A DNA stretch of 64,000 bases from Paenibacillus sp. YYML68 (GCF_027923405.1 NZ_BQYI01000001.1:1776501-1840500); one strand, 5' to 3'. Positions 18,794 through 27,181 are shown, numbered from the stretch's first letter. The notes: a model not told the origin generated them from the letters alone. Made by a program: numbers and translations.

Positions 18794-18822
18794 TTGACAG
18801 CCTCACAGGCGTATGCTAATAT
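18794..18822 (+). promoter_or_regulatory. Sigma-A promoter of the interrupted tRNA-Ala gene
   Basis: TTGACA (18794-18799), 17-bp spacer, TAATAT (18817-18822); 19 nt separate the -10 from the tRNA 5' end. After integration of the element the same promoter reads through the 5' half-tRNA into the element's intact tRNA-Ala. Confidence 0.85.
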
Positions 18823-18841
18823 ACTCCTTGTCAACAAAAAC

Positions 18842-18881
18842 GGGGCCTTAGCTCAGCTGGGAGAGCGCATCGCTGGCAGCG
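18842..18881 (+). pseudogene. 5' half of split tRNA-Ala(GGC)
   Basis: Bases 1-40 of a tRNA-Ala: acceptor strand GGGGCCT, D arm GCTC-AGCTGGGA-GAGC, anticodon 5' stem CATCG and loop CTGGCAG (anticodon GGC), then CG. Sequence then leaves the tRNA. The missing 3' half is at 43613-43645; acceptor (GGGGCCT/AGGCTCC) and anticodon stems (CATCG/CGATG) pair fully when joined. Confidence 0.92.
18873..18881 (+). repeat. attL core
   Basis: CTGGCAGCG, shared with 43604-43612. The 7-bp CTGGCAG is the anticodon loop and lies between hybrid arms CATCG (chromosomal) and CGTGG (element). Confidence 0.85.
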
Positions 18882-18901
18882 TGGAGATCAATTGAATATT
18901 T

Positions 18902-18977
<76 letters not shown>

Positions 18978-18987
18978 AAATGCCAAC

Positions 18988-19016
18988 AAACCCTTGATAC
19001 ATAAGGGTTTTTTCTG
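18988..19016 (+). terminator. Terminator after the element tRNA-Ala
   Basis: AAACCCTT (18988-18995) pairs with AAGGGTTT (19003-19010) around GATACAT and is followed by TTTCTGTTTT. Confidence 0.85.
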
Positions 19017-19098
19017 TTTTGCTCGAACTCAAATTCATACATTTTTGTAGTGATTAGGGCTACTTCAATCAATCTATATTCGTTGGCAAAGCAGCCGT

Positions 19099-19155
19099 GG
19101 TCACAACTGTGGTCACAAAAGGTTAGCACCTAGAATGTGGTCACAGACGGTCACA
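19099..19155 (+). repeat. Four GGTCACA direct repeats, left end
   Basis: GGTCACA at 19099, 19111, 19139 and 19149, all in one orientation; the first two form a 12-bp period unit that recurs at the right end (43467, 43479). Position beside the integrase gene suggests arm-type integrase or excisionase binding sites. Confidence 0.65.
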
Positions 19156-19170
19156 CAATTAAGTGAAATC

Positions 19171-19213
19171 AAAAAAGGCCTTGTCCGTATGAATTCCATC
19201 ATACGAGCAAACC
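19171..19213 (-). terminator. Terminator after integrase
   Basis: On the minus strand just after the integrase stop, CGTATGA pairs with TCATACG (19186-19192 and 19199-19205, loop 6), extended by partly paired flanks, and ends in CCTTTTTT. Confidence 0.75.
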
Positions 19214-19215
19214 CT

Positions 19216-20346
19216 TTATTGTAAAGCTGTTGAATTGCCGAATATTTTGTCTCCATGCCGCTTAGCTGTATCCTTATGAACAGTTGGAAGCACATGGTGG
19301 TAGGTACCAAGGGTAATCTTAACATCCGAATGTCCGAGGATTTCTTGGACAACTCTTGGGTTGACCCCATCCATTAACATAAGTGTGGCGACGGTGTGCC
19401 TTAGATCGTGGAATCGAATCTTTGGAACTTTGGCCTTCTTAATGATGTTGTAGAAAGTACGTAACAGATTCCTTGGCGACACAGGCGTTCCCTTAGCTGT
19501 ACATATGACTAGATCGTTATCTTGATACGCGACGCTTGCGGCTTTTTTCTCCCTTGAGATAAGCCGTTCCTGTTTGAGTAGCGCATTCACCGTCCTGGTA
19601 TCGATTGAGATTGTTCTGGAACTACTTTTGGTTTTGGTCTGAGTAAGCAGTTCCTTTCCATCATGACTTAACGTTTGTCTTACATTCAACACTTCATTGT
19701 CGAAATCAATATCCTTCCACCGAAGACCGAGTATTTCACTTTGTCTCATTCCTGTTGCCAGAGCAAGATGGAATGCTAAGTAATAGCGATCGTCACGAGC
19801 GGATTCCAGAAACTTGCTAACTTCTTCGATAGACCATACGCTCATCTCCTGGGATATGACTTTTGGTGTTTCAGCATCCCTTACAGGATTAGATGTAACG
19901 TACTTTCTTTTCATAGCTGCCTCAAAAGAGCTCTTGAGGATCTTATGAATATCAAGTACCGTTCTGCTGCCTAATCCCTTTTCCTCAGATAACGTAACAT
20001 AGAACTTCTCAACCTGAGCAGACGTGATCTTGGCAATTTCATGAAACCCTAAATGGGGGACGATATGCCTCTGAACATGCCCTGTGTACATTTCAAGAGT
20101 GACTCGGCGCAGCTTAAGTGATTTGCTTTGCAACCACTCTGTTAAGAATTCAGAATAGGTTAGCTTTGTCGGCTTAACAAAAGTCTTCTCATCGACTTGC
20201 GACTGAACTTTCCGCATTTCACGCTTTGCCTCGGATTCGGTGCGGAATCCCCGCCTTTTGATTTGTTGCCGTTTGCCCTTATCGTCCTTTCCAGCATCTA
20301 CAACGAAGTACCAGGTACCGCGTTTGTCGTCTTTTTTGACACTCAT
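19216..20346 (-). CDS. int: Tyrosine recombinase / site-specific integrase
   Basis: Integrase of 376 aa that should recombine the tRNA-Ala anticodon region. ATG at 20346 has AAGGAGGGG 5 nt upstream; an upstream in-frame extension lacks a ribosome site. Layout: N-terminal arm-binding AP2-like domain (WYFVVDAGKDDKGKRQQ), SAM-like core-binding domain (about 60-165), catalytic domain with Arg in TGMRQSEILGLRW, Lys region TKTKSSSRTISI, HDLRHTVATLM, LGHSDVKITLGTYHH (active Tyr). All RKHRHY residues appear present, so it looks functional. Transcribed towards attL, as usual for such elements. Confidence 0.95.
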   Translation of the reverse strand: MSVKKDDKRGTWYFVVDAGKDDKGKRQQIKRRGFRTESEAKREMRKVQSQVDEKTFVKPTKLTYSEFLTEWLQSKSLKLRRVTLEMYTGHVQRHIVPHLGFHEIAKITSAQVEKFYVTLSEEKGLGSRTVLDIHKILKSSFEAAMKRKYVTSNPVRDAETPKVISQEMSVWSIEEVSKFLESARDDRYYLAFHLALATGMRQSEILGLRWKDIDFDNEVLNVRQTLSHDGKELLTQTKTKSSSRTISIDTRTVNALLKQERLISREKKAASVAYQDNDLVICTAKGTPVSPRNLLRTFYNIIKKAKVPKIRFHDLRHTVATLMLMDGVNPRVVQEILGHSDVKITLGTYHHVLPTVHKDTAKRHGDKIFGNSTALQ

Positions 20347-20366
20347 TGTGCCCCTCCTTAGACTCG

Positions 20367-20426
20367 TTAATGAATTTGTCTCGACAACCATGCATTGGTC
20401 GGATCGCGAATTCGGACAATAACCAT
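20367..20426 (-). CDS. Possible 19-aa leader peptide before integrase
   Basis: A short open frame (starts MVIVRIRDPT) has AAAGGAAG 8 nt before its ATG at 20426 and lies between the excisionase and integrase genes, ending 20 nt before int. It may be a leader or chance; there is no homology argument. Confidence 0.25.
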   Translation of the reverse strand: MVIVRIRDPTNAWLSRQIH

Positions 20427-20452
20427 TTCGTTCACTTCCTTTCAAAGTTCAA

Positions 20453-20629
20453 TTATCTTTGGCTGTTCATCCACTTATAGAACACATCATGAGCGACTCG
20501 GATTGACTTACCGATGCGGATCACAGGGAACTGTCCTGAGTTCACCAGCTCGTATGCTTGGCGACGGCCAATACCAAGCATTTTCTGGATATCAGAAACT
20601 AACAGTACGGTTGGATAAGATTGCTCCAT
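20453..20629 (-). CDS. xis: Excisionase-like helix-turn-helix protein
   Basis: 58-aa protein missed by length cut-offs, read from the minus strand with AAAGGAGTG before ATG at 20629. Sequence VSDIQKMLGIGRRQAYELVNSGQFPVIRIGKSIRV fits the MerR-like HTH_17 / excisionase family (helix-turn-helix followed by a basic wing). It lies directly upstream of int, the usual place for a recombination directionality factor. Confidence 0.85.
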   Translation of the reverse strand: MEQSYPTVLLVSDIQKMLGIGRRQAYELVNSGQFPVIRIGKSIRVAHDVFYKWMNSQR

Positions 20630-20643
20630 GACAAATCACTCCT

Positions 20644-22101
20644 TTAACCTTCATCTTTCTTTGGAGATGGGGGCTTCACTTCATTCACTGAGCCAATCAA
20701 GGCAGGGTGACATTCGATATTCATACCGTTTCTTCCTCTCAGCGACTTCGTAATATCGGCGCGGACATATCCACGTTCAGCAAGGATCACCAAGGCACTG
20801 TCAAACCTTTCAGCAGTATGGAATTTGCCCTTCACCATCGACCAGAGCTGCTGACGTTTGTATACTTTGATTTGCTTCTTCTTCAGAACATCCAGAAGAT
20901 ACTTAGCCCCTTCTTGATCTTGGCTTGATTTTAGCGAAGTAAATGCAGCCTTGGCGTGCTCAAGAAAGTACTCTCCAAGTGAAAGAGCTCTCTCCATCGT
21001 TTCCTTCGTGATTTGACTATCCAACGACTCATCAAACGACACACCATACATGGCTTGCTCGGCAACATGAAGTAGGGAAGCGATTCTAACGATCTGCCCA
21101 GGAAATCGCTCACTCCAGGTTCCTAGGAAGTCATAGGAGAGTTCTTCACCCTCTCTTAAATGCGGCTCATAGTGATTTCGGAATTCCTGAAATACATTCA
21201 TTGCTTCCTCCGAGAGAGAGAGTACTACTGGCGTCTCTGGCTCAAACATCATGAGATGATGAATCAGGTCACTATACGACTCATACAAGTCATCAGGTAT
21301 GGACTTGATCGCTATATCACGGTAACCACGTTTGGAAGGCGGCACCGCATATAAGAACCTACCGAGAAGTCCCAATCCAACAAACTTTTCAGGCAAGTTC
21401 TGAAGGACTGTGGGCTGTACAAACAAGCAGATGGTCAAAGTAGGATCGTTCAGCACGATTTTAGGAGCATGCTTTCGGTCAATGATCATCCGATCTCCTG
21501 TAAATGCCTTCAGGAAGACGTCCAGTTTCGCCTGATTACCATAGTGCTTGTGGGTGAGATTGTCGAAGAATCCCCCTTCTGTGGAAAGCACAGCCATTTT
21601 CTCTCCATTTTCATCGAGACGTTGAATGAGAGCTTGCGGGGTCACGTCATCAGTGACGAACTGTTGTACCCTGATTCCATGAGTCGTACGAAATGCGGGA
21701 TCATCCAGCTTCTTTTCAAATTTAATCAACGGCTTGACTAGATGACTGAAAACAGCGCTTTTTCTCTCGCCTGATGGCATGGCAATAATGACGTAAAGGT
21801 TGTTTTTCTCTTTCCATCCTTCGCCTTCTGCCAATCGGACGATGAATTTTCTCGCAGCAGCCGCAGACAACATGGACAGTACAGCGGTGCCTGCCGCATC
21901 AGTTGCCGTCTGGGTTACTTCCGAAACTTGCTCTACAATTTGAGCCAGAACTTCTGGCAGGCTTTGAACTGGAAAGGCTATTTGCTTGTGTGCCTCGAAT
22001 TCAACGGGTGCCTCTTCCCATTTCAATGCTTTCGCAGCTTGTTCAAGGATCTTCACGGCGTCGCTGGAATTGTGATCGTCATCTTTGTTTGCATTTGACA
22101 T
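20644..22101 (-). CDS. DUF3987 protein (P-loop, replication-related)
   Basis: 485-aa cytoplasmic protein resembling DUF3987/YfjI-like proteins found with primases or Rep genes of phages and integrative elements. A P-loop-like segment MPSGERKSAVF lies near residue 110 but is atypical (E-R in place of G-x-G), so ATP binding is uncertain. Further family-like segments: VLSTEGGFFDNL, GRFLYAVPPSK and a helical C-terminal region ending in a possible winged helix (QLWSMVKGKFHTAERFDSAL). Start preceded by GAGGAGG. Probably helps replication of the excised element. Confidence 0.65.
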   Translation of the reverse strand: MSNANKDDDHNSSDAVKILEQAAKALKWEEAPVEFEAHKQIAFPVQSLPEVLAQIVEQVSEVTQTATDAAGTAVLSMLSAAAARKFIVRLAEGEGWKEKNNLYVIIAMPSGERKSAVFSHLVKPLIKFEKKLDDPAFRTTHGIRVQQFVTDDVTPQALIQRLDENGEKMAVLSTEGGFFDNLTHKHYGNQAKLDVFLKAFTGDRMIIDRKHAPKIVLNDPTLTICLFVQPTVLQNLPEKFVGLGLLGRFLYAVPPSKRGYRDIAIKSIPDDLYESYSDLIHHLMMFEPETPVVLSLSEEAMNVFQEFRNHYEPHLREGEELSYDFLGTWSERFPGQIVRIASLLHVAEQAMYGVSFDESLDSQITKETMERALSLGEYFLEHAKAAFTSLKSSQDQEGAKYLLDVLKKKQIKVYKRQQLWSMVKGKFHTAERFDSALVILAERGYVRADITKSLRGRNGMNIECHPALIGSVNEVKPPSPKKDEG

Positions 22102-22315
22102 TGTTCATTCCTCCTCAGAATGGATTGATTGTCTAAAGTGATTAAAGCGAGTTGGAGCTGGCTACCAAAACACAGTTGAAATCAGCGTGGCTTTGACTTT
22201 CATTTTGCTTGTCATCTTAGTCACCGTCCTGTCATTTGTTGGCTTGCATGGATGATGATACATTGTGATTTTTGAGTTTTCAACTGGTTTAATAATGTTG
22301 TTGTGATGTTAGGTT

Positions 22316-22332
22316 GATTTATACTATAAATC
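22316..22332. promoter_or_regulatory. 17-bp perfect palindrome, candidate repressor operator
   Basis: GATTTATA-C-TATAAATC lies in the 311-nt divergent region between the DUF3987 gene (minus) and the HTH-like gene (plus), overlapping -10-like TATACT/TATAAA sequence about 80 nt before the plus-strand start. Suited to a dimeric repressor controlling the element's lytic or replication promoter. The rest of 22102-22412 shows nothing else. Confidence 0.5.
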
Positions 22333-22412
22333 GCTTTCAACATTGAAATAGGGTAGAAATAGTGTCATTATTAATATAAGGATTAAACTTACAGTGAAGG
22401 TGGTGTTATTTA

Positions 22413-23225
22413 ATGAGTACGGATGCTAATTCAAAGGTCAGGACAAAACAATCTCCGCGACCGATAATCCTCGAGAGAATTCATGACGAATTAGATGAAG
22501 TTCCTGGCGGGTGCTTGGTCGGTGTTCACTTTGAAAGGTTCATGATACTCGATCCGCGAAAGAAACTACATCGTATTCGCATTTGGCTTGAGGAGATGTA
22601 TGGGGATGAATATTCACGGTCAGCTGTGATCAAGAAGATAAACAATGACCTGTCTTATCAAGGTTTGAAGAACATTGAAGAGTGTCTGAAGGGGAGTGTC
22701 CGCAAAGGAAACATCAGCATACTTGCGAAGGCGTATGGTGTTCCCGAAGCGATTATCACTATGGAAACCACTGATGAATGCGGGGTTAAGGGGCTGTTCA
22801 TAGGCAAGGAAGAGGATGAAGATGAATATTTTTACAGATACTTTTGTCAAAACGGTAAGAAGCACATCCTGGATGACAGCGACTTATCGAAGTACCAATG
22901 GGAGACGGATGTAAAGCGACTTAATGAAGTTGATGTTGAAATATTGATACGGGTAAGAGAGCCTGAAACTGGAGAGTTCATATCGAAGCGGAATAGCTTT
23001 GCTCGGTTCAAATTGTTGTCGGAAGATTTGCCACGATTACACGACATTCTCCAGAAGGATATTGAAATGATCTCCATTAAGCACAAAGAGTACATTGAAA
23101 TGCGCGAACACATACAAGAGCTCTATCAAATGCTGTCAGCAGCGGAACGTCGCATAGACCAATATGAGGGCATTGATCCTAATGAACGAATCATGCGGGA
23201 GTTGAACCAACTACTCGACAACTGA
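22413..23225 (+). CDS. Unknown element protein, possible regulator
   Basis: 270 aa, not recognised. The N-terminal half (about 15-120) is basic and helical, with a helix-turn-helix-like run (YSRSAVIKKINNDLSYQGLKN and SILAKAYGVPEAIITME) reminiscent of Xre regulators; an acidic stretch (GKEEDEDEYFY) follows; the C-terminal 80 residues look like a coiled coil (LPRLHDILQKDIEMIS to the end). AAGGTGG precedes the start. Divergent position and the palindrome upstream fit an element control protein, but this is inference. Confidence 0.55.
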   Translation: MSTDANSKVRTKQSPRPIILERIHDELDEVPGGCLVGVHFERFMILDPRKKLHRIRIWLEEMYGDEYSRSAVIKKINNDLSYQGLKNIEECLKGSVRKGNISILAKAYGVPEAIITMETTDECGVKGLFIGKEEDEDEYFYRYFCQNGKKHILDDSDLSKYQWETDVKRLNEVDVEILIRVREPETGEFISKRNSFARFKLLSEDLPRLHDILQKDIEMISIKHKEYIEMREHIQELYQMLSAAERRIDQYEGIDPNERIMRELNQLLDN

Positions 23226-23242
23226 AGCTCGGCAATGCCAAG

Positions 23243-23275
23243 ACCTGGTTCCATAAAGGGATCAGGTTACTTTGT
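23243..23275 (+). terminator. Weak terminator after 22413-23225 gene
   Basis: Imperfect stem ACCTGGTTCC (23243-23252) with GGGATCAGGT (23258-23267), loop ATAAA, followed by TACTTTGTT. Confidence 0.4.
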
Positions 23276-23399
23276 TCATCCAGCAAAATTGCCACTTGAA
23301 ATATTATTGTGAAATGGTTGTTCTATGACTGCGAGTATAATATGACCCCGTTTCTTGTCATTTTTACTCAGCACTCACATGAACAGGACGGATGAACAC

Positions 23400-24197
23400 A
23401 TGCATATGAATACCGATTCTAAGCATCTTAAGATTGATCTAACGGATATCGAACGACAGCTAGTCTTCAAGCTTATCTGCCAGCGTTACGGCTATACACC
23501 AAGCAAGCAGTATCATTATGTTGTGCGGGATAAGCGAAATGGAGTTTATCTCTTACACTTTCCGAGAGCGCCATTTGCCAACTACACGACATCCCTTATC
23601 TTCCAGGGTTATTCAAATGAAAGCCAGCTTCTGAAGGATATCTTCGAGATCATTCCGTTAAGACGATGGAAAGCCCGCAGGATCGATATTGCACTGGATA
23701 CTAACCTCCCATATCAGCAGCTACATGCCATTCACCCAGCGAAAAGGGCAGACACCACGCATTATCGAACCTCAGTATATCTCGGTTCTCATTCTTCTCC
23801 AGTACAGCTGCACATGTACGACAAACAGGAGCAGATGTATCGTCAATGGGGGATAATGACAGACACATGGACACGTATTGAGTTGCGGTTTCGCTTTGAG
23901 CCGATGATGCGGATATCTTCTCTATGCATCGATGATTTCGCCGCGGCCGCTCACTACTCCATCATTCCTGAGGTGTGCGCGATGTCGTCAAAGCTTAAGG
24001 ATCAAGTAACGCAGTTAAACCAAGGGCTTGTTCAGTGGCGAGACCTGACTCGCACCACGCAAGAAAAGATAAGAGAGTACGGATGCGAACATGGTCTGAA
24101 CATGTTCGAACACATACTCTCTGCTCTTGAGAACACCGATATTTGCAGTTTTGTTTACGATCCGAAGAAGCAGCCACCACAGCAGCTTTCTTCCTGA
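23400..24197 (+). CDS. Replication initiation factor / relaxase-like protein (Rep_trans type)
   Basis: About 265 aa. Segments ARRIDIALDTN, VQLHMYDKQEQMY and WTRIELRFRFEP match the conserved blocks I associate with Rep_trans (PF02486) initiators and NicK-type relaxases that nick DNA for rolling-circle replication. The catalytic Tyr is not assigned. The start is uncertain: ATG 23400 follows GGACGG, and the frame is open from 23355. The following intergenic region has stacked inverted repeats, a plausible origin. Probably replicates or mobilises the excised element. Confidence 0.6.
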   Translation: MHMNTDSKHLKIDLTDIERQLVFKLICQRYGYTPSKQYHYVVRDKRNGVYLLHFPRAPFANYTTSLIFQGYSNESQLLKDIFEIIPLRRWKARRIDIALDTNLPYQQLHAIHPAKRADTTHYRTSVYLGSHSSPVQLHMYDKQEQMYRQWGIMTDTWTRIELRFRFEPMMRISSLCIDDFAAAAHYSIIPEVCAMSSKLKDQVTQLNQGLVQWRDLTRTTQEKIREYGCEHGLNMFEHILSALENTDICSFVYDPKKQPPQQLSS

Positions 24198-24231
24198 GGC
24201 TAGCATAAGCAATAGCACAAGGTACGTCAAT

Positions 24232-24409
24232 GGAATACTGAAAGACTATATTGGGAAAGCCGCGCTACGACTGGCCTGAGAGGGCTCTGCCCCCTTTTTT
24301 CCAGTATTCCTAAAGTGCTGGCGGCGGCAATCACTCCGATGTTATTTAGGAATTCTAGGGATATTGCATATTCGTGGCTCAATTCCTCCTCATCCCTTGC
24401 GGGACAAGG
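24232..24409. other. Stacked inverted repeats, candidate origin (dso/oriT)
   Basis: In the 235-nt gap after the Rep-like gene: GGAATACTG (24232-24240) pairs with CAGTATTCC (24302-24310); ATTCCTAAA (24306-24314) pairs with TTTAGGAAT (24345-24353). The two stems share 24306-24310 and exclude each other. A third stem CCTTG-CGGGA-CAAGG is at 24395-24409. Inside the first lies GGGC-TCT-GCCC followed by T6 (24282-24300), which would also terminate rep transcription. Confidence 0.5.
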
Positions 24410-24432
24410 TAAGCAGCATTTTAGTCTTTTAG

Positions 24433-24990
24433 TCATCCGTTTTCAAACATCTGGATAAGACGATGGAAGTCACCGATTACTTGCCCCGCGTAACCAATCC
24501 CTGTTCGTTCTGCGTCCTCTATCCCGTATTCGTCTATCAAGTGGTTAAGACTGGACCAGGCGCGGTCAATCTGCTCCCGTTCTTCCTGAGTAAAGATATC
24601 GATCAGGATATCGTCGGCAAATATTACTTCCTGCGGGACATTCCTTATGGATTCCAAATCGATAACAACGGGATTACGGGCGAACGGTGAGTCCACCTGG
24701 TATTTTCCCAACACAGCAGAATGAATCTGCCTGGCCGATTTAACCAGACGTTTGATGTATAAGCGTCTGAATGAATCTCTGCGCTGTCGTTCCTTCTTCT
24801 GAAATGCTTCATATTGCATCCTTGTATGCTCATTAGACTGGATTGCCGTCTCTGCGCTTCTTTCCGCCGCGAGAGCATTCCTTTCAGCAGCTTGTGTGTT
24901 TCGGTGAGCAGTCCTCCATGAGAATACACTAACGATGATAGCTGCAACAGCTAATATCGTAGTAATCCATTCAACGGGCTTCATTTCCAT
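24433..24990 (-). CDS. Unknown single-pass membrane protein
   Basis: 185 aa, not recognised. One N-terminal membrane helix (about 9-25, ITTILAVAAIIVSVFSW), then an Ala/Glu-rich coiled coil (30-75: AAERNALAAERSAETA) and a soluble C-terminal domain. AGGAGAG precedes the start. Resembles small membrane-anchored coiled-coil proteins of mobile elements; an exclusion or defence role would be speculation. Confidence 0.6.
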   Translation of the reverse strand: MEMKPVEWITTILAVAAIIVSVFSWRTAHRNTQAAERNALAAERSAETAIQSNEHTRMQYEAFQKKERQRRDSFRRLYIKRLVKSARQIHSAVLGKYQVDSPFARNPVVIDLESIRNVPQEVIFADDILIDIFTQEEREQIDRAWSSLNHLIDEYGIEDAERTGIGYAGQVIGDFHRLIQMFENG

Positions 24991-25142
24991 ATAAGAGCTC
25001 TCCTTTCTTATGTTAACGTATTAACAGACTATTTGGCAGTCAAGGGCCGAAGGAGCGAAGCTGAACCCTTGACGGGGTTAAGCTCATTACAAGCTGTCCT
25101 ATGTCCTCCAACTTGTTTGGAGGCTTGCTTGCGGCGAGCGAC

Positions 25143-26030
25143 CTATGTATTTAATGTTTCGAGGTATGATCTTATGAATTGAAGGTACCCACGTACACAA
25201 GCTGCCTTAAACTGCTGATAAGTTAGATCGACTGAATAGATTCTTCTTAATCCAGAGATAATTCGTTTTCTCTTTAAGCTAGCTTCTGTCTGGCTCTCAG
25301 CTACTGTTAATGAGTTCATCATGCTATGGTCACTGTTTGCAAAATGAAAGTTCCAATAGTCTCCTTCGTGGGCAAAACAATTCCTTATCTCATTGACTAC
25401 CCTTGCAAAGATATCCATGGTTACTCGCGTATTAAATGTACGATCAACCGAAGTGCTTAATCGTTCCTGATATTCTTCATAATTTTCTCCAGGGCGCTTA
25501 TGAACATTGAACTTTTCGTCCGCAAGATTGCGGTGAAAGCAATCTAATATAAGCAGCCGATCATCCTCTTCGATATAGTTGGTAAAGAAGTCAATTACGG
25601 CTAGTGTCTTATTATCAACCTCTCCATCTCGAAGATGGTACAGGGATTCGATACAAACTACAAAGTGAAAAACCTTAAGAGAGTCCTTACCTGGACGTAC
25701 TTCATCCATTGCATCGGCAAGAGTCACAAGCCTATGGATGCTGTTGAGCATTCTTCGAGGGACGTTGTTACTCCGCAGACGCAGAACAGATGTAATGAAT
25801 TCCGCGAGTTCCCCCTTTTCTGTAACGAATGGCGCATAAAAATCTAGAAGTTCAGGTAGGAGGGATTCATCGTTCAAGACAGTAACAAATTGCAGGTATG
25901 TATCCATTTGAGTATCGTAGTCTGCTGTAGTGGCGATCTCCAAAGCGTGATCCTCGGTTATCTCCAACTTCTCGCAGAACAGTGATAATTGCACATTAGC
26001 CTCATTTAATAGATCAAGTAATGTTGACAT
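25143..26030 (-). CDS. HEPN-like protein with Rx4H motif
   Basis: 295 aa, predominantly helical, no membrane segment. Near residue 217 it has VNEIRNCFAHEGDYW, an Arg-x4-His arrangement typical of HEPN ribonucleases and of MtlR-like helical domains (R-N-x-x-A-H). A SLYHLRDGEVDNKTL segment precedes. No partner nucleotidyltransferase is adjacent. Function unknown; HEPN RNases commonly act as toxins or abortive-infection effectors, so a defence role is plausible. The 25021-25142 gap downstream holds only short inverted repeats (25040-25072; 25105-25123). Confidence 0.55.
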   Translation of the reverse strand: MSTLLDLLNEANVQLSLFCEKLEITEDHALEIATTADYDTQMDTYLQFVTVLNDESLLPELLDFYAPFVTEKGELAEFITSVLRLRSNNVPRRMLNSIHRLVTLADAMDEVRPGKDSLKVFHFVVCIESLYHLRDGEVDNKTLAVIDFFTNYIEEDDRLLILDCFHRNLADEKFNVHKRPGENYEEYQERLSTSVDRTFNTRVTMDIFARVVNEIRNCFAHEGDYWNFHFANSDHSMMNSLTVAESQTEASLKRKRIISGLRRIYSVDLTYQQFKAACVRGYLQFIRSYLETLNT

Positions 26031-26257
26031 TAGGTACCATCTCCCATGTTTAATTATAGCACGTCCCCCAGCGCGAATGCCTCATACTTCTGTTTGAGAA
26101 TACGGCCATGAGTGCCCGAAACCCCAGTGTTTATGCGGGATTTCCCACTTCTGCATGCTTCACGGGTGTATAGGTCGCAGAAAGGCAATGAGGATTATTA
26201 ATTTGTTTGACAAAATAGTTGACAACCAGCTCGCGAACAGCTTACGTTCGAGTTAGA

Positions 26258-26332
26258 ACGATACAGGTTCCCAACTGTTTCCTGTATCGTGTTCTCCTTC
26301 CTAATATAGCCCCTCTTCACCAGGAGAGGGGC
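26258..26332. repeat. Two hairpins in the leader of 26358-26792
   Basis: ACGATACAGG (26258-26267) pairs with CCTGTATCGT (26281-26290); GCCCCTCT (26309-26316) pairs with AGAGGGGC (26325-26332). They occupy the untranslated stretch before the Xre-like gene and may stop upstream transcription or fold in the leader. The rest of 26031-26357 shows no gene; TTGACA occurs at 26219-26224 without a good -10. Confidence 0.5.
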
Positions 26333-26357
26333 ACGAAACCTGCAAAGGAATGATGTT

Positions 26358-26792
26358 ATGGATTTTGATGATCTAACGAAGTATGGGGAATTCGGCTTTC
26401 GAAAAGCTTATGTGGAAGACCCCAATGATATCATGAGTATCTTTAATGCACGAAAAAGCGTTCTAATTGAACCTGACAGTTTGCCTCTGCATAAACAAAT
26501 AAAACTTAAGAGAATTCACGACGGACTTTCTCAGGAGGGACTCGGAAAGATTGTCCGATTGCAAGCTTCTACTATAAGCCTTATTGAAACAGGCCAGCGG
26601 CTGATTCCCAAAAGGAGATTCAAGGAATTTGAATCGTACTTATATGAAGAACTATACTCTGATGGCGTTTTACAGTATAAGATTGATCAGGATGCACCAG
26701 AAGAACCATTAGATATGACTATTGAAGAACAACGAGCGCACTGGAAAGCGATAACCGATAATGATCCCGATCTTTGGGGTACGATACTATAA
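26358..26792 (+). CDS. Xre-family helix-turn-helix regulator
   Basis: 144 aa. A HTH_3-type domain spans about 50-95 (LKRIHDGLSQEGLGKIVRLQASTISLIETGQRLI) after a 45-residue N-terminal extension; the C-terminus is acidic. Start ATG follows AAAGGAATG. Probable element regulator; target unknown. Stands at the head of a plus-strand group with two tiny genes downstream. Confidence 0.8.
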   Translation: MDFDDLTKYGEFGFRKAYVEDPNDIMSIFNARKSVLIEPDSLPLHKQIKLKRIHDGLSQEGLGKIVRLQASTISLIETGQRLIPKRRFKEFESYLYEELYSDGVLQYKIDQDAPEEPLDMTIEEQRAHWKAITDNDPDLWGTIL

Positions 26793-26841
26793 CCTGTCGG
26801 CGGCGGAGAAAACAAACTGAATAAAAAGGGGGACAAGATGC

Positions 26842-26952
26842 ATGAATAGCACTATTGTTTCGATTGAGCAAAACGAGCCAAGCTACTGGCCTGAGTTTAT
26901 ATTTGGATTTGGAACTGATGAAGACAATGAAGGAGAAGATGACAATGCATAA
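26842..26952 (+). CDS. Acidic 36-aa microprotein
   Basis: Short gene with AAAGGGGG before ATG at 26842; protein begins MNSTIVSIEQNEPSYW and ends in an acidic tail (DEDNEGEDDNA). Its stop overlaps the next start by 8 nt (ATGCATAA) and its tail codons include the GGAG ribosome site for that gene, which argues for real coupling. Not recognised. Confidence 0.5.
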   Translation: MNSTIVSIEQNEPSYWPEFIFGFGTDEDNEGEDDNA

Positions 26953-27181
26953 TTACGACGACCTAATAGATTCCCTTAAAAGGGAAAGTGAATTGAGTAC
27001 TTGTTCGGACAGTCAAAAGGCCGCAAATGCTCATATGATTAACCTGTATGAGAATCTAAAGAAGAAGCGGACCAGTGATTCCCCTACCTATACTAACGAG
27101 TTATCAATGGACCTAATGGCGCGGCGTTTGGCCGATCCTACCTACACGTTCAGCGTTCGATCACTCATGAAGGAGAAGTAA
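26945..27181 (+). CDS. Unknown 78-aa protein
   Basis: Begins MHNYDDLIDSLKRESEL; ATG at 26945 has AAGGAGAAG 6 nt upstream. Soluble, charged, helical. Not recognised. A hairpin (27189-27194 with 27205-27210) lies between its stop and the convergent gene at 27224. Confidence 0.6.
   Translation: MHNYDDLIDSLKRESELSTCSDSQKAANAHMINLYENLKKKRTSDSPTYTNELSMDLMARRLADPTYTFSVRSLMKEK

Noticed and set aside
18842-18881. Half-tRNA as a simple tandem-duplication remnant of the neighbouring tRNA-Ala
   Set aside because: Its acceptor and anticodon stems differ from the intact copy but match exactly the 3' half found at 43613-43645.
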